Source of the DNA: Archegozetes longisetosus
Lineage: Eukaryota; Arthropoda; Arachnida; Sarcoptiformes; Trhypochthoniidae
NCBI GenBank assembly: GCA_018873245.2
Contig: JAEMBT020000006.1
Location: 12,614,387 to 12,678,386, forward strand
Direction: 5' to 3'
Length of the DNA: 64,000 bases
Part shown: piece after piece, positions 1 through 11,944 of the stretch
Layout of the letters: each line of letters begins with the position of its first letter
How positions within the stretch are numbered: position 1 is the first letter of the stretch
The notes under the pieces: generated by a model
What the model saw: only the letters and a program-made list of their open reading frames with translations
The model's database searches: none
Told to the model about the DNA's origin: nothing
Made by a program: the position numbers and the translations under genes

Positions 1-954
1 AAACGAATGTTTGATTATAAATGTAGCTATTTAATAAAGTTTTCTTAGTACTTGTGTTGATCATAGTGTCTTATCTAAACATCCAAATTCATTTGAGTCA
101 ATTAGATTTGGGTCAACCTAAAACAGCCAAATTTGGTTTGAGCAAAAAAAATAGTAATTGAAGATGACGCTACTTCATAATAATTCTTCTATTATATAAT
201 TGCAAATTTAAAATTGTTAACCAAATACAAAGCTAACTTGTTTGGATCCTATATAGTTAACTAATTCAAACTTTACTGAGGCTGCTTCATTCGTATTTTA
301 TAGGTTCATCTTAATTCTTAGTTAGTGAGCATGTAGTCTTTGAATAAACCTATAAATTAAGATGAATATTTGAAAAATCGAATAGTTTTGTATTTATTGA
401 TGTAAGCGAGCTTTCAACATGCAGTTTCACGCGTCAAACTCCACAATAGATAGATTATTAAACATTTGGATTATGTAACGCTACTTTCAGTAAGTTTACG
501 TCAAATAATATTGACTTAAATGAAGTTCGACTGCTTTCAACTCGTATAAATGAGTTTCGCCACTCCTGCATATAATGATTGCATGACCTAAGTTTGATAT
601 TTAGAAATAAATATAAGTATGGAAATTTGAATCAAGCCTTGAGATGATTGTTTCTGTTGCACAACTTTATAGGTATCCTTATCAGAACAGATCAATAGAT
701 AGCTTTATTTAACTTTTAGTCAATAAAACAAAATCACGCGACAACTTATTTGCTTCGAACTATTTACTTCCTGAACAATCGTCTATAATCTCACTTAAAC
801 AAATTGTGGAAAACTTTTGAAGTGAGAAACAGTGATATGAAGTTTAGTCGAAAACAATATCAGCGATTCGACTTTTACTTATACCGATCACTCATACTAT
901 ATTATTTCATTCATGTTTATCAATGCTCTCAAACAGGTTTAACTTTCATCAAAA
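1..954. other. No gene recognised upstream of the exchanger gene
   Basis: AT-rich sequence. No conserved reading frame or long repeat was seen. The open frame that begins at 804 overlaps the first exon of the exchanger in another frame and looks like chance. The exchanger promoter should lie here, but no convincing TATA element was picked out. Confidence 0.5.
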
Positions 955-3184
955 ATGGGCTTTTTAAAGTTACTTGTATTTTGTTCTTTAATCACGTTTT
1001 GTTCTTCATTTTCAATAAGTTCAACAAAGTTTCCGCCAATAACTTCGTCAATAAAGTCAATAATAGCAACAGTTCCGCCGATCGTAAGCCAGATCAAGAA
1101 CGAAGCCATTAATGAAAAGGTATCACTTAATAGAGTTTGAAATCATCTTTCAATTGATAAGGTGTAAACGCCTCTTAAAATTTTCCTTATATTCGATCCA
1201 ATTTTTCCATCAAAATACTATAACTGTGTCATTTAGATTTGCAAACTTTGCAAACAAGTTCAAACTTAAACAAATGCTAAATTTATTTGACAATTCTTTG
1301 CACACCAATGGTATTAAATATAAAATTATTGAAAAATTTCTCAAGCAAAATAAGCGAAATTTGCAGAGTAATAATAACTAATTAATTAATTGTTTTTTCT
1401 CAACTGATAGGTTCAAGAAATATGTTCACTGATCGGAAAGATTGGTGTTATGATATACTCATGTCTCTCAATTACAATTCTTTGCGATACTTATTTCGTT
1501 CCTTCACTAGAATTCATAGGAGAATGTAATAGAAATTAAAACTCGATCCAATTCACGCAGGACTTATGGTTTTTCTCTTAATTTCAGCTCTTAGTTTACC
1601 TTCTGATATAACGGGTGCTCTCTTTACGCCACTTGGAACTGCTGGACCTGAAGTGTTCTCAAGTATCGTCGGTGTGTTTGTTGCCGACAGCAATATCGGA
1701 ACTGGTAATTAGTTGATTTCATCTTAGAATTAGCAACACTTTTCATAAATTTATTTGAGCAATATCTAATTGAATTTTTAGGTGCGATAATTGGTTCGGC
1801 AGTGTTCAATCTATTGATAATTCCTGCCGCCTGTTCTTTTACTGCTATGTATTTTCGTGGGCAACCTATAAAACTAAATCCAATAACTATTGTCAGAGAT
1901 TTGATACTCTACATAATCTCAATAATTGCATTGATTTTAGTAATTCAGGACAATAAAGTTGAGATGTATGTCCAGACTATTTTTTCATTTGATTCTTTTA
2001 TCAAAGCTTATTAACTAATATTTTGTTGTATACTAGTGTTGAAGCTGTTATGTTGTGTTTATTATTCACTCTATTTGTGATATTTCTCTACTATAACGCA
2101 CAACTATGGAAAAATTGAGAGCTGCTCTCAAAAAAGCCAGTATTGAGAAGAAAAATTGTAGCTGTTCTGAACCCGAATGTGATGGAAGCTGTGAAAATTC
2201 AAAAACTAACGAAAAAACTCCATTACTTGCAAAACAGAAACAGAAAACATTTTCAATTCAATTCAACCCAAGTTTTACCGATATTTCATACGAAGTAATT
2301 GACATGACATTTGAAAATAATAACAATGAATTATACACAGAAGGAACTAAAACTGACGACAATGAAGAAGAAAATAACGAGGAAGATGGTGGTTTATTTA
2401 ATAATTTTTTCTTGCGCTTTTTGACGTTACCAATACGCTTCTTAATGTACTTAACAATACCGAAACCTTCTAATAGGTATTTTGTCATCACTTTTGTACT
2501 TTCGATTGGGTGGTTGGCTTTATTATCATATTTTACTGTAACAAATGTTCAATTCTTAAGTAAGAAGTTCAGAAAATTTTTTATTTATTTTTTCAGTATT
2601 TTTCAAGCAATAGAAAAGTTTGACTTAGACTTGAAGCTTTTTATCTCCAACTAAATGCAGATTTGTTTAAAGCTTTGAAGTCTTAAGAATATAAACTTTT
2701 CTACTGCGTTCATGATTAGTCTATAAACTTTGAAAAAATTAATAGACTTTCTAAAATATTTTATTCAGGTGATTACCTATCAATATCTGATACCGTAGCG
2801 GGAATGACATTACTGGCAGTTGGTTCTGCAATACCCGATTTGGTGACAAGCATTATATTTGTAAAGAAGAAGGGATTAGCAGATATGGCAATATGTGGTG
2901 CGATCGCGTCAAATAGATTCGCAATTCTGATTGGATTAGGATTTCCGTGGGTTATCAAATGTATTGCTAATTGGATCGCAAATAGTTCATTCTCATTGAA
3001 TCCAATATCAATTTCTAGTAATTCACTGCCTTATACATCGTTAGTATTGCTGACAGCTATTGTTTTGTTGTTCGGCAATTTCAAATTTAATAACTGGACA
3101 CTTAACCGTAAATTTGCAATTTGTTGTCTTGCGATTCATTCAGTTTTTGTAACAATAGCCATATATCTCGAATATACGACGTAA
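955..3184 (+). CDS. Sodium/potassium/calcium exchanger, SLC24 (NCKX) family
   Basis: Six-exon model: 955-1119, 1411-1525, 1588-1704, 1782-1965, 2037-2559, 2769-3184. All splice phases match, giving about 506 residues. Family members move Ca2+ and K+ against Na+ across the plasma or an internal membrane. Exon 1 encodes a hydrophobic signal-like start (MGFLKLLVFC). Exons 2-4 carry the alpha-1 repeat: CDTYFVPSLE, then a GTAGPEVFSS core matching the family GGSAPELFTS, then GSAVFN and IIPAAC. Exon 5 carries the cytoplasmic loop, which is Cys- and acid-rich and then hydrophobic. Exon 6 carries alpha-2 with SDTVAGMTLL, IPDLVTS and ASNRFAI. Two oddities stand out. The exon 5 frame breaks near 2110 inside an A run; one extra A would join LYYNAQLWK to LRAALKKAS. 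In alpha-2 the family Asp after SN-x-F is Ala (codon 2921-2923). Assignment to the family is firm, the exact subtype is not. Exon 1 is the least certain, being supported only by phase and hydrophobicity. Confidence 0.82.
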
Positions 3185-4527
3185 AAGACTCACTCTGTAT
3201 TTCGATTTCCTGTAGATCTTAATTTTGAATTCTCTAGCTCAAAATCAAATATTTGTACAATAGTTACGTGACAAATAAATAAAAATTTTTTACGAAACAA
3301 CTCGATGAAGTTCTAATGATTTTGCTAGAAGGTTACTAGGATCTTAAGACCTTTAGCTTTATGAAACAGTGAATATTAGAATGAAATCTACTGGGAGCAA
3401 GCTACCCAAAAATTGATTAAACTAAAATTTTAGTAAAATTTAATATATTGTTGTAGGAAATCAAAATAGTTTTATGTTTAGTATAGATATGATGAAACGA
3501 TGAAACAATTCTAGTTATGGTTGACTTCTGAACTACGAGTATATTTCCGTAGAGGTAGAGAAAGTTTAGCATACTTTTGAGTCAATAAAGTGGCAAAACC
3601 TTAAAATCTTTGAAAGAGTCAGAGAATAGTTTACAAGAACTTGTGAAGTTTTCAACAGAATATTCTTAACATAAAAAAAAGAAACTGAATATTCCAAAAA
3701 GTATAAGAATAATAGAAATTTAATTAAAATTCATAGCATAAGGCGTTGAAAATCCGGAACTGGATTGAAAATGACATTTAAAATGATATGAGATTTCAAA
3801 AGTATGAATAAGATTCAAAAACCTAAGTGATTGGCATAAACTTTTTAGATAAGTTATGTTCAATTAATTTTATACTAATTTCTAATGTGCATTAAAATTA
3901 ACTAAGGATTGCAATCAATGACTAATCTCAAGTCTTATTGATTATTTTGGTGTTGATGAGTATCATCGAAATCGCATACTATTTATGCTTATCGTAATGC
4001 CGAGGACCATGATTATAGTTCTCGATATCATCTATATTCATACTATTATCGAACAAATTAAAGAGCGTTGAATTACAGTAATAAAAGATGGTTTGGCAAA
4101 TGGATTTAAACAGTGTGAGATCCATCAGCTAGCTTCTGGTAATCTTATAGTTTGCTCTATTCAAAGTTGTTTATTTTTAAACTTATGCATTTTAGTTTAA
4201 AAATAAAATAAATTTAAGTATCAAAAAATATTTCTACTGTGCTTCATTTTTTGTCTATAGCTCAGACAATTAGAATAATCTTTGATAAGCTTCTCTCTAA
4301 TTTGAAAATATTTGAGATTATACTTTGGCAGTACTTATAAAATAAATTTTTTGTAAAATTAAATTTTCTGTTACTGTTAAACTTGTTTCTAGAGATTCTC
4401 AGATAAAATTTGATTTTAATTTATGACATAAAAAAGTATTTGCTCTTATTTTAACTAATCTTTAGTTTATGTTAATGAAAGTTTGATTTGCCTATCTCTC
4501 AATAAATTTACTTTTAATAATTTATTA
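3185..4527. other. Intergenic, nothing recognised
   Basis: Between the convergent exchanger (+) and dehydrogenase (-) genes. AT-rich, with no conserved frame, RNA gene or clear repeat. It must hold the two 3' UTRs. Confidence 0.5.
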
Positions 4528-5700
4528 TTATTTAGGCTCATCTGAATATTTAATTTTCCAGTTCAATTGGTGTCTCTTAAGTCTAATAAGATTTCTTTGC
4601 AACATAGTTGTGGTAACTTTTCCAATCGATGGCACAAATATAGACGCCTTATCTTTGACATTGTCTTCGAAATTCTTCCAACTCGAAAAGTTAATTGCTA
4701 CTACATTGTCCTTGAGTAAATGTGTGGGTACTCTATAGCCAGCTTTCGGTACACCAGTTATTACGACGTCAGAAATGGGCAACAAATCTTCCAATTTCTT
4801 ATCGCTGTCAATAACTCTATACTTTCTGAGCTGTAAATTATCTCCACGATTGAACTCAAGCACATCACCAATATCTACGGAATAGACTTTTGCGCCGTCA
4901 TTAGCCAATAGAGCTGCCAAAGGACGACCGACGACCTCACTTCTATTGATGATTGTTATGACTTTTCCGTGTAATTGATTCCCATAAGAGACTTCTGAGT
5001 CATAGAGATTGCAATATTCAAGAATCTGAGAGAACAAATTTAATTTATTTCTAGAGTTTGTAACAACTTTTAGCTGAAACAGTAGTTAAATCAATAGCAC
5101 ATACTTTGATAACTGCTAATGGAGTGCACGGAATAATTGATTTAAGTGCTTGAACACCATTAATGTATCTGATATTATGATACATATTGAATCTGTAAAG
5201 ATGACACAACCCCTCCACATCTTTATATGGATTGACACAATTCTGAATATACTGGTCATGACCACCACCGAAAACAGGGTAATAAACGAGAATTCCGTGA
5301 ATTTTATCGTCATTGTTAGCCTCAATAATAGTGTCTTCAAGGTTTTCGCGATTTATTCTTCTCAGTTCAAACTTAACACCAGTTTCTTCACAGCTCTTTG
5401 CTGTCCATTCGGCGTATTTTTCAGCTGCCGGATCGTTATTGGCTAAAAAGCTGACTAACCTTACATCTATATTGTTTTCTTTGATAGTTTTAGCCAATTC
5501 TTCACTGAAAGTATGAAAAAAGAGTAGAGTAATTCCAAATAATATCTCATGAAACTGAATAATCGGAGATTCAGTTAAATATCGAGTTAATTTTTTCATT
5601 AATGAGATTTTTAGACTCAACTTATTCACTAGATAGAAGATAATTTATACTCACATAAAATTTTTGCGACTTCAGATCCGAGGATAGTCTTTCCTTTCAT
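4528..5700 (-). CDS. NAD-dependent 5,10-methylenetetrahydrofolate dehydrogenase, yeast MTD1 type
   Basis: Three exons read leftwards: 5700-5651, 5504-5105, 5025-4528, with matching phases (2, then 0). They encode an uninterrupted protein of about 315 residues, close to the roughly 320 of yeast Mtd1. The enzyme oxidises methylene-THF to methenyl-THF in one-carbon metabolism. Visible signatures resemble the fungal monofunctional branch rather than animal FolD-type MTHFD: FLANNDPAAEKYAEWT at about residues 36-51, DDKIHGILVYYPVFG, KDVEGLCHLY, MYHNIRYING, SIIPCTPLAVIK, then the Rossmann stretch INRSEVVGRPLAALLANDGA, and DVVITGVP. FolD-type bifunctional enzymes have a YxxxK pair in the active site. 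Here Tyr47 is followed four residues on by Thr51, so cyclohydrolase activity is not expected. No transit peptide is obvious (it begins MKGKTILGSEVAK), which suggests the cytosol. Introns of 146 and 79 nt argue against bacterial contamination. Confidence 0.88.
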
Positions 5701-6680
5701 TATTAGATTTATTGAGTAGTTTATAATTGTTAAAACACAATTTGATTACAAAGAAATGATTCCAAATAACGCTTAATCTATCTGCGCAAAGGTTTTCTAA
5801 TCCCTCTAAGGTTAATGTCACATGTCTTCTGGTTTAGATTAGTTTAGTTTAGTGGGACATTAAATATATGTTTACTCTATATATCAAAGGGATACACTAT
5901 TAAGTTGTTTGCTTTTTATAATCAAGGATTTGTTCAGATAGTTATTCTCTGATAAGTCTAGTCAAACTAGTTACGAACTTGTTTACAAATTTCAATATTA
6001 ATCTTTTAATTTCCCCTTAAACGTGTATGTTATATATCTTAAGGCAATGATCTATATTTCCTTAGAATTGCATTAAAATTGCAAGTTTTTAATAACTATC
6101 TAGAAATACTAGTTTTTTTATAAGTAAAACTATTTTAAACTCAAAGTGCTGTTAAGAAACTAAAATTACTCAAACTCTCATACAATCATCTATTAGAAAG
6201 TTATAAACAGCGCTTTAATTTTTTTGACTTGGGTGTCGTCTCTCTGTCTAGAGGATTAAAGAATTGATCTAAATAGTGTCAATTTTAAAGATTTTTATGG
6301 AAAAATACTCAAGTATTCTATTGCCAATTTGAATGAATGGACAATTTTACCATAAAAATGCTTAAAATTGAAGCTATCTAGATCTACTCTTTAACCCTCT
6401 AGACAGAGAGACGACACCCAAGTCAAAAAATTAAAGAGAGATATTCAATGTGACTCAAAATCGAAAACAAGTCATATCCCGTTCGCAACAGAACTTGAGA
6501 TAAAAAGTTTGTCTGAACTTTTTCAACTTTAAAATGTAATTCGAAAGTGAGCCCAAAAGAGAGCGCTTCTAAGATATATTTGTTTCGAGAGTGCGCGTCA
6601 GATCCATAAGTTGAGTAATTGGCGCTCAAAACATGCCAATCATTTAATTAATTGTTTGGTCAACAGATTTAGTAATTGTG
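5701..6680. promoter_or_regulatory. Shared 5' region of two divergent genes
   Basis: About 980 bases separate the start codon of the dehydrogenase (-, 5700) from that of the TPR gene (+, 6681), so this interval must hold both promoters. No TATA box was confidently located. A foldback element (6213-6436) occupies the half nearer the TPR gene. The rest is featureless AT-rich DNA. Confidence 0.4.
6213..6436. repeat. Foldback (MITE-like) element with arms of about 93 bases
   Basis: The left arm starts near 6213 and the right arm ends near 6436. They are inverse complements over about 90 bases with few mismatches. The core TTGACTTGGGTGTCGTCTCT at 6224-6243 recurs inverted around 6407-6426. Between the arms is a spacer of roughly 35-40 bases. 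No transposase is inside. The flanking target duplication was not resolved. The structure fits a small non-autonomous DNA element. Confidence 0.8.
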
Positions 6681-7724
6681 ATGTCGAGCAAATTAAATCG
6701 CCTCAAGAAACAAATGAAAGCTAAAGAAGCATTTAGTTTAATGAATGACGAGAACTATGAAAAGGCAATTGAACTGTACGCGGATGCCATTCAATTGGAC
6801 CCAAACGATTGGCGACTCTTTAATAACAGATCTTATTGTAGGCAACAATTAAAGCAATTCAACCAAGCATTAATTGATGCCGACACTGCCATCAAGTTAG
6901 ATGAAACTCAAATTGCTGGCCATTACCGCAAAGGTATCTAAATGATTCGTTGCTTTCACTTTGTTTGTCGTTTGTTTTTAAACCTTAGTTTCATTTAAAT
7001 TCATATTTTTTCTCTTCAAATAAAAGGTTGCATTTTATTATGTCTTAAACTCTTTCGATCTGCTGAAAAAGCGTTTAAGAATGCGCTAAATTGTGACCAA
7101 AACGATGAAAATTCAAAGGCCAAATTGACTCAAACTCTTCGGCTCTTTATTAAAGAGTTTGGCTTCAATGACGAGAGAGAAGTCGATGAAATAACGCAAT
7201 TGTTTGACAGCTGTTCAGCATTTATTGATGCACTAATTACCGGTCATTTGTTGAACGTGTGTGATTTTGATAATAGTTGCCTCATTAGTATTGAAAGTGC
7301 AAGTAAAATACCGGACGAATCGGATCTCATCAAATCTGTTAGTATTTCAAATGAACTTAATTTTAACTTCGAAGATACCGAACAAGAAAATGAAAACTTG
7401 ATGCCGTTTGGTAATGGTAACAATTCGTCTTTAGATATCAATAGTGTAAATGGTTTGCCAAATGAAGATTTGATTCGATGGCAAACTCCGGATTCAATGA
7501 ATGAGGTTATGAATGATTCAAATGAAAGTATGAATGGTATACGACGTCCCAAGTCTGTTCCTATATTCCGTAAAAGTCCCTGTGATATAAAAACCATTCC
7601 GACTATTGAGAAAAACAGCCCCGAAATCTCATCCGTAACAAAGAATAGTTCTTGCGATGAAACGACACCGAAGAAAATGGTTAAAACTCGACCAACTATT
7701 AGACGTTCGATTGTTAACGATTGA
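6681..7724 (+). CDS. TPR-domain protein
   Basis: Two exons, 6681-6933 and 7027-7724, joined in phase 1, encode about 316 residues. The start is the ATG at 6681 (MSSKLNRLKK). The N-terminal third has TPR helices: AKEAFSLMNDENYEKAIELY then ADAIQLDPNDWRLFNNRSYC, a second repeat through QALIDADTAIKLDETQIAGH, and a third across the intron (CLKLFRSAEKAFKNALNCD). This class binds protein partners, often chaperone tails. The remaining roughly 200 residues are Asn/Ser-rich and acidic, then basic near the end (RRPKSVPIF, KTRPTIRRS). They matched no family I know. The general TPR arrangement recalls TTC31- or STI1-like proteins, but I would not name an orthologue. The frame is intact. Confidence 0.8.
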
Positions 7725-8339
7725 AATATCAGATTTTGTTATATCTGATCATTAGAGTTAAATTTTGATCTCATTTGTTTAATAATTGAATTTCTTAAAT
7801 AATTAAATTTTAATTCAATAGTTTTCATCGATATAATTACTTATGAAATGCCTGAATAGTCAGATAAAACTGAATTAAGTTATTCTTTGGAAAAATAGAT
7901 AATTTTTTGGAAAAGTTTGTGATAAATAACTTAACTTGTAAAATTCATTCAATTATTCTGATTAAAAAATTCTTGTTTTTCTGTTTATTAATTCAGTCTA
8001 CTTTTGGTTTTAATGGTTGGCTTTGTTAAAGTTTAGTTTTCAATGGCTTAAAAAAATAAGCTTACGCTAACGCAAATTAATAAACAAATTCAACATTTAA
8101 TAATCCAAAAACGTCAATAAATTCAATATAATTAAGTCAACTTTAACGAATGTTAAATTAATACATGAAAACCAAATTAAAATATCGTTATAACAAAGCA
8201 TTTCTCCAAATCATTTGTCAAAAGGGATTTTGAATAACAAAGGTATATTTAGGTTAATCAAAATACTAAATCTGTTTTAATTATTACAAAATATTAGTTA
8301 GAAGCATTGTATATCAGCGAAAAGTAGTAAAATCGATGT
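7725..8339. other. Intergenic, nothing recognised
   Basis: The 3' ends of the TPR gene (+) and the NCOA5-like gene (-) converge here. AT-rich, with no repeat or RNA gene seen. Confidence 0.5.
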
Positions 8340-10623
8340 TTAGCTAAATTCGTTTTTAATGCCGTATTGGCTGTAAGATTGTGGCAGCGGATACCTTACT
8401 AAACCGCCTGGAGCTCCAGGGATTGGCCCTGACTGAAACTTATTTGATCCTAATTCAGCTCCAAAAAGTGGATGGCGAAGAGTCGGAGTATTACTCACAT
8501 CATTGTCACGATCGAGTAATTGATATGAAGGTTGTCCTCCATACTGACTACTCAATACATCACTGTTTGGTTGACTACGAATAGAAACAGATAAATTAGG
8601 GCCTGAGCTGTTCATGGTATTCAGGGCTCCGATTTGTAGTAGAGAGCTAAGAGCCGCCTGAACGTGAGGATTGTCTAGGAGTGTGGCCCTTTGTTTATCA
8701 TAATCAGTTTGTTGTGAACTTTGTTGCTGTGTTAGTGAAGGACCAGAGCCTGACTGTTGGAATGTTTGAGCTTTTGATGCCATACGATTACGTTCACTAG
8801 TAAAATAACCTATAACTGAATCTATTTGCTGAAGAGATAGGAATTGTGGTCCGTCTTCTTGTATTACTGTCTTCAACAGATATGATATATCTTCTGGCAA
8901 TTTCATATTACTTTTTGGTTCATTCGGTAGTTCTTTGAAACTGGATCTGCTATAGCTATCGTTATACGGATTGTAAGCGTTATCGCCTGCATATGGAGGT
9001 ATAGGCTGTGATGGAGGAGGAAGAGGTAGAGGAGGATGGGGAGGTTGAGGAGGCTGAGGAGGTTGATGGTGGTGCAGGCATTCGACTGTTGACTCTACTG
9101 ATTGACTGAAAATCTTTTGCTATTAGTTGAAGTGCATCTTCTAATGGCATATTTTTGTGCTCTGAATATTAATAAGTTTGGTTTACTGACAGTTAGGAAA
9201 ATAATTTTCGAACAATAATTTTATACCCGTTTGTTTATGCAAGACATGCAATGTCAAAGAATTGTGACCTTCATTAACCGGTGATACAACTATTGCATAT
9301 AGTGTTCGTCTAGATTAGAACATATGACTCTTTATCAAAAAATTCATATGATTTTCAGTGGACGTATAATTCAAGACTAAGCAAACCTTTCAAAGAGATC
9401 ATTGAGAGTTAAATTGAGCGAAGAGGGAGAGTGCAAGAAAAGCATATCTATGTATTCAATGCCTGTTTCAAGTCTGACACGTCTTTCAATCATTTCTGCG
9501 TAACCCCTAAAATCGAAATGATCATAGAAGTTAAAAAAGAAGTTCTCAGTTCAGTAAAGGCAAACCATTGTTCTCTGTTGACAACAATAATCTCGACGTC
9601 ATTTCCAACGATCGGTTGCCCCGGTGGCGGCGGTGGATATCCATGGAGATCATCAAATTGGTTAGTGTTTAAGATAGAAGAACCATGTCGCGTGCCTGTT
9701 GGTCCACCGCTCGGTTTACGAGGTATTGGACTACGACTTCGATTACGAACATGTTGTGGTCTTCCTTTGACCGGATGATTACTCTTATCAAACAGACGCA
9801 CTTCTATTATAATCATAAAATGATTTATAGATTAATACACTTTGAATGCTTTCAATAGTCTGTCTCTATTAACCAGATTTTCTATTTTTGAATTCTAAGC
9901 CGTTTTCGTTGAGACACGCATTCTGTGCTTCTTCTATTGTATCGTATTGAACGAATGCGAATCCATTGCTGTTTATGTCAATCCCTTTTATGATTCCATA
10001 CTTTGAAAATCTTTGTTCTGCGTGAAATTCGAAAGTTATAATTTTGCAATTTTCTTTTCTATTTGCCGCAGATTCAAAAACCTTCGGATAACAATATCTT
10101 AAACCTCTCTATTCGTCGCTCGTGTCACCAATAATTTAGTAAAATCTCAAAACATGTCTAAATGATAAGTGATTTGAATCGTGATTATTGCAAAATTGTT
10201 TGTGAATGAAGCGTTCAAAATATAATATTGAAAGTTAGACACTATTGAAATAAAAGCAAAATACAAATGCTTCAAGTGACTCAGTAATCCAATTCTAACC
10301 CGTTTGATCTAGAGCCCAACCTTTAGCCTTAAAGGAAACCTATTGGAACACGAGCTCAACAACAACACTTTAGGAACGACAAATATTCATAAAATATAAA
10401 TAAAAGCCTTTGATAATAATTAAGACCTACCGATATCACAGCAATTTGTTGACTTATAGTCGATATTACCAACAAAAATGCGCGACACTTCTCCTGCTTT
10501 GGAAGTGGTATCACCCCATTTCTTGTCCGATTGACCCATAAGGGGAGGACCACCGCTAACGCCCGCTCGATGTATAGAACCTGTAGGACCACCGCCTCTG
10601 CCCTGGTATCGATTTGGGTTCAT
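8340..10623 (-). CDS. Nuclear receptor coactivator 5-like RRM protein
   Basis: Six exons read leftwards: 10623-10431, 10017-9874, 9803-9566, 9506-9387, 9309-9227, 9161-8340, all phase-consistent, about 530 residues. The N-terminus is Gly/Arg-rich. An RRM follows, with RNP2-like RIFVGNI and RNP1-like NGFAFVQY, spread over exons 1-2. Next come an RS-like stretch (RNRSRSPIPRKP) and a Pro-rich linker. The NCOA5-type core follows: NDVEIIVVNREQ, GYAEMIERRV, LYAIVVSPVNEG and EHKNMPLEDALQLIAKDF. The last exon holds a His/Pro/Gln-rich region and a helix ending in QIDSVIGYFTSERNRM, similar to the NCOA5 C-terminal region. These proteins act in the nucleus in transcription and RNA processing. The reading frame breaks once inside exon 6, around 9060-9120. 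An extra base in the T run near 9112 would explain it. The final 567 bases are open. Confidence 0.78.
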
Positions 10624-11944
10624 ATCTGGTTTTGGCCTTTTCAGTTTGGTTTTTTCACTTGTTTAACGTTTGGCAATTATTTCAAGTGTAAATATTTTTA
10701 AAATTATTTTTACTCTTTAATTTTAAAACTTTTGCATATTAATGTGTTTATATTTTGCGTAGCAAATTGACCCAAACTTATGTTTGAACAAACTCAATTT
10801 TAGATAAAAGTCAATAGTATCTAAAAGTCTGATTTCTTAGAAGATTTCAAAAATCATCTCAATTTCAATTTTTGTAAATATCAGTTGTTTGTCAACAGAT
10901 TTCCCGAACTATAAATGGTGTCGACAGATACGAGACAATCCTAAAGAGTAGGCGTTAGGGTAGCACTTATTTTCAGACAAACCTATTAATACATAAGTTT
11001 TTAAGTTTTCATAATTTTCAAGCTTAATAATGAATTCCTCAAAATTCTTCAAAACAAATCAAATGATTGTGTGAATGAGTTCTGAGGACAAGACTTGACT
11101 CATTAAAATATCTGAGAGAGTAATCAATAGATTAGATGACATAAATGAGTGCTTAAGTTAAACACTCATTAAGACATCAAATAGTGATTATTAACTCTTA
11201 AACCTTCAACTGTTAAACTCATTTCTCATCAAACATATAAATCAATTGAATGACAATGTCTTCAACGAAATCGGAATCCCTTTGAAACCTTTGGGACCCA
11301 ACCCCAAAACAAATGAAACCCAAGTTCAAACCGATAATCAGCAGGAATATCGGTATTAGTGACAAATTTTTAATAAAGAAAACAATTTACTTAATGCTTA
11401 CAATTTGAATGGTTCCGAGATTCAGTCGATTGTTAGACTAATTATTAAATCACTTACTAATTGATTAAAGATTGGACCAAAACAAGCAAAACACACGGCA
11501 ATACCTCACGTTTTAATGCAATATTACGTCATCAAATTGATCTGTTATTCTTGTTGACTATTCCTGTGTAGTAGAGTATGACTTTTCTGCAACATATTTT
11601 TTCAAACAGTTATTAATTGCATTCAAATATTCAAGTTTTAACTGCGACGCAAGTGCTCGAAGTCATTCTGTACCTTTTTTTACTGCAAACAACCTGTAAT
11701 TTTACACGATTTGTAAGTAATAAAAAGACTAATTCTTAGTAACAAATACATTTATTGATTTGATGAAATAATAGTTGCACCGCTTAATACAGTTTATATA
11801 TGAGACATGTTTACTTCAAATAATTACATTTAAGCGTAAAACATGAACAAAAAATAAGAATCCAATATGTTTAACAAAATGTGTTTCTAACAAATATAAA
11901 CAAAAAACTGAATTAAGAACAAAATATATCTAAAACCAATAACA
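10624..11944. promoter_or_regulatory. Intergenic between divergent genes
   Basis: It separates the NCOA5-like gene (-) from MRPL54 (+), so both promoters must lie here. AT-rich. No coding potential, repeat or RNA gene was recognised. Confidence 0.4.

Noticed and set aside
804..1112. Open frame overlapping exchanger exon 1
   Set aside because: No family features; the other frame gives a signal-like start and a correct splice phase.
5116..5516. Plus-strand and second minus-strand open frames inside the dehydrogenase
   Set aside because: They are shadows of a clearly conserved minus-strand exon.
9431..9778. Plus-strand open frame with Gly/Leu/Arg-rich end
   Set aside because: It is the complement of the Pro/Arg-rich NCOA5-like exons 3-4.
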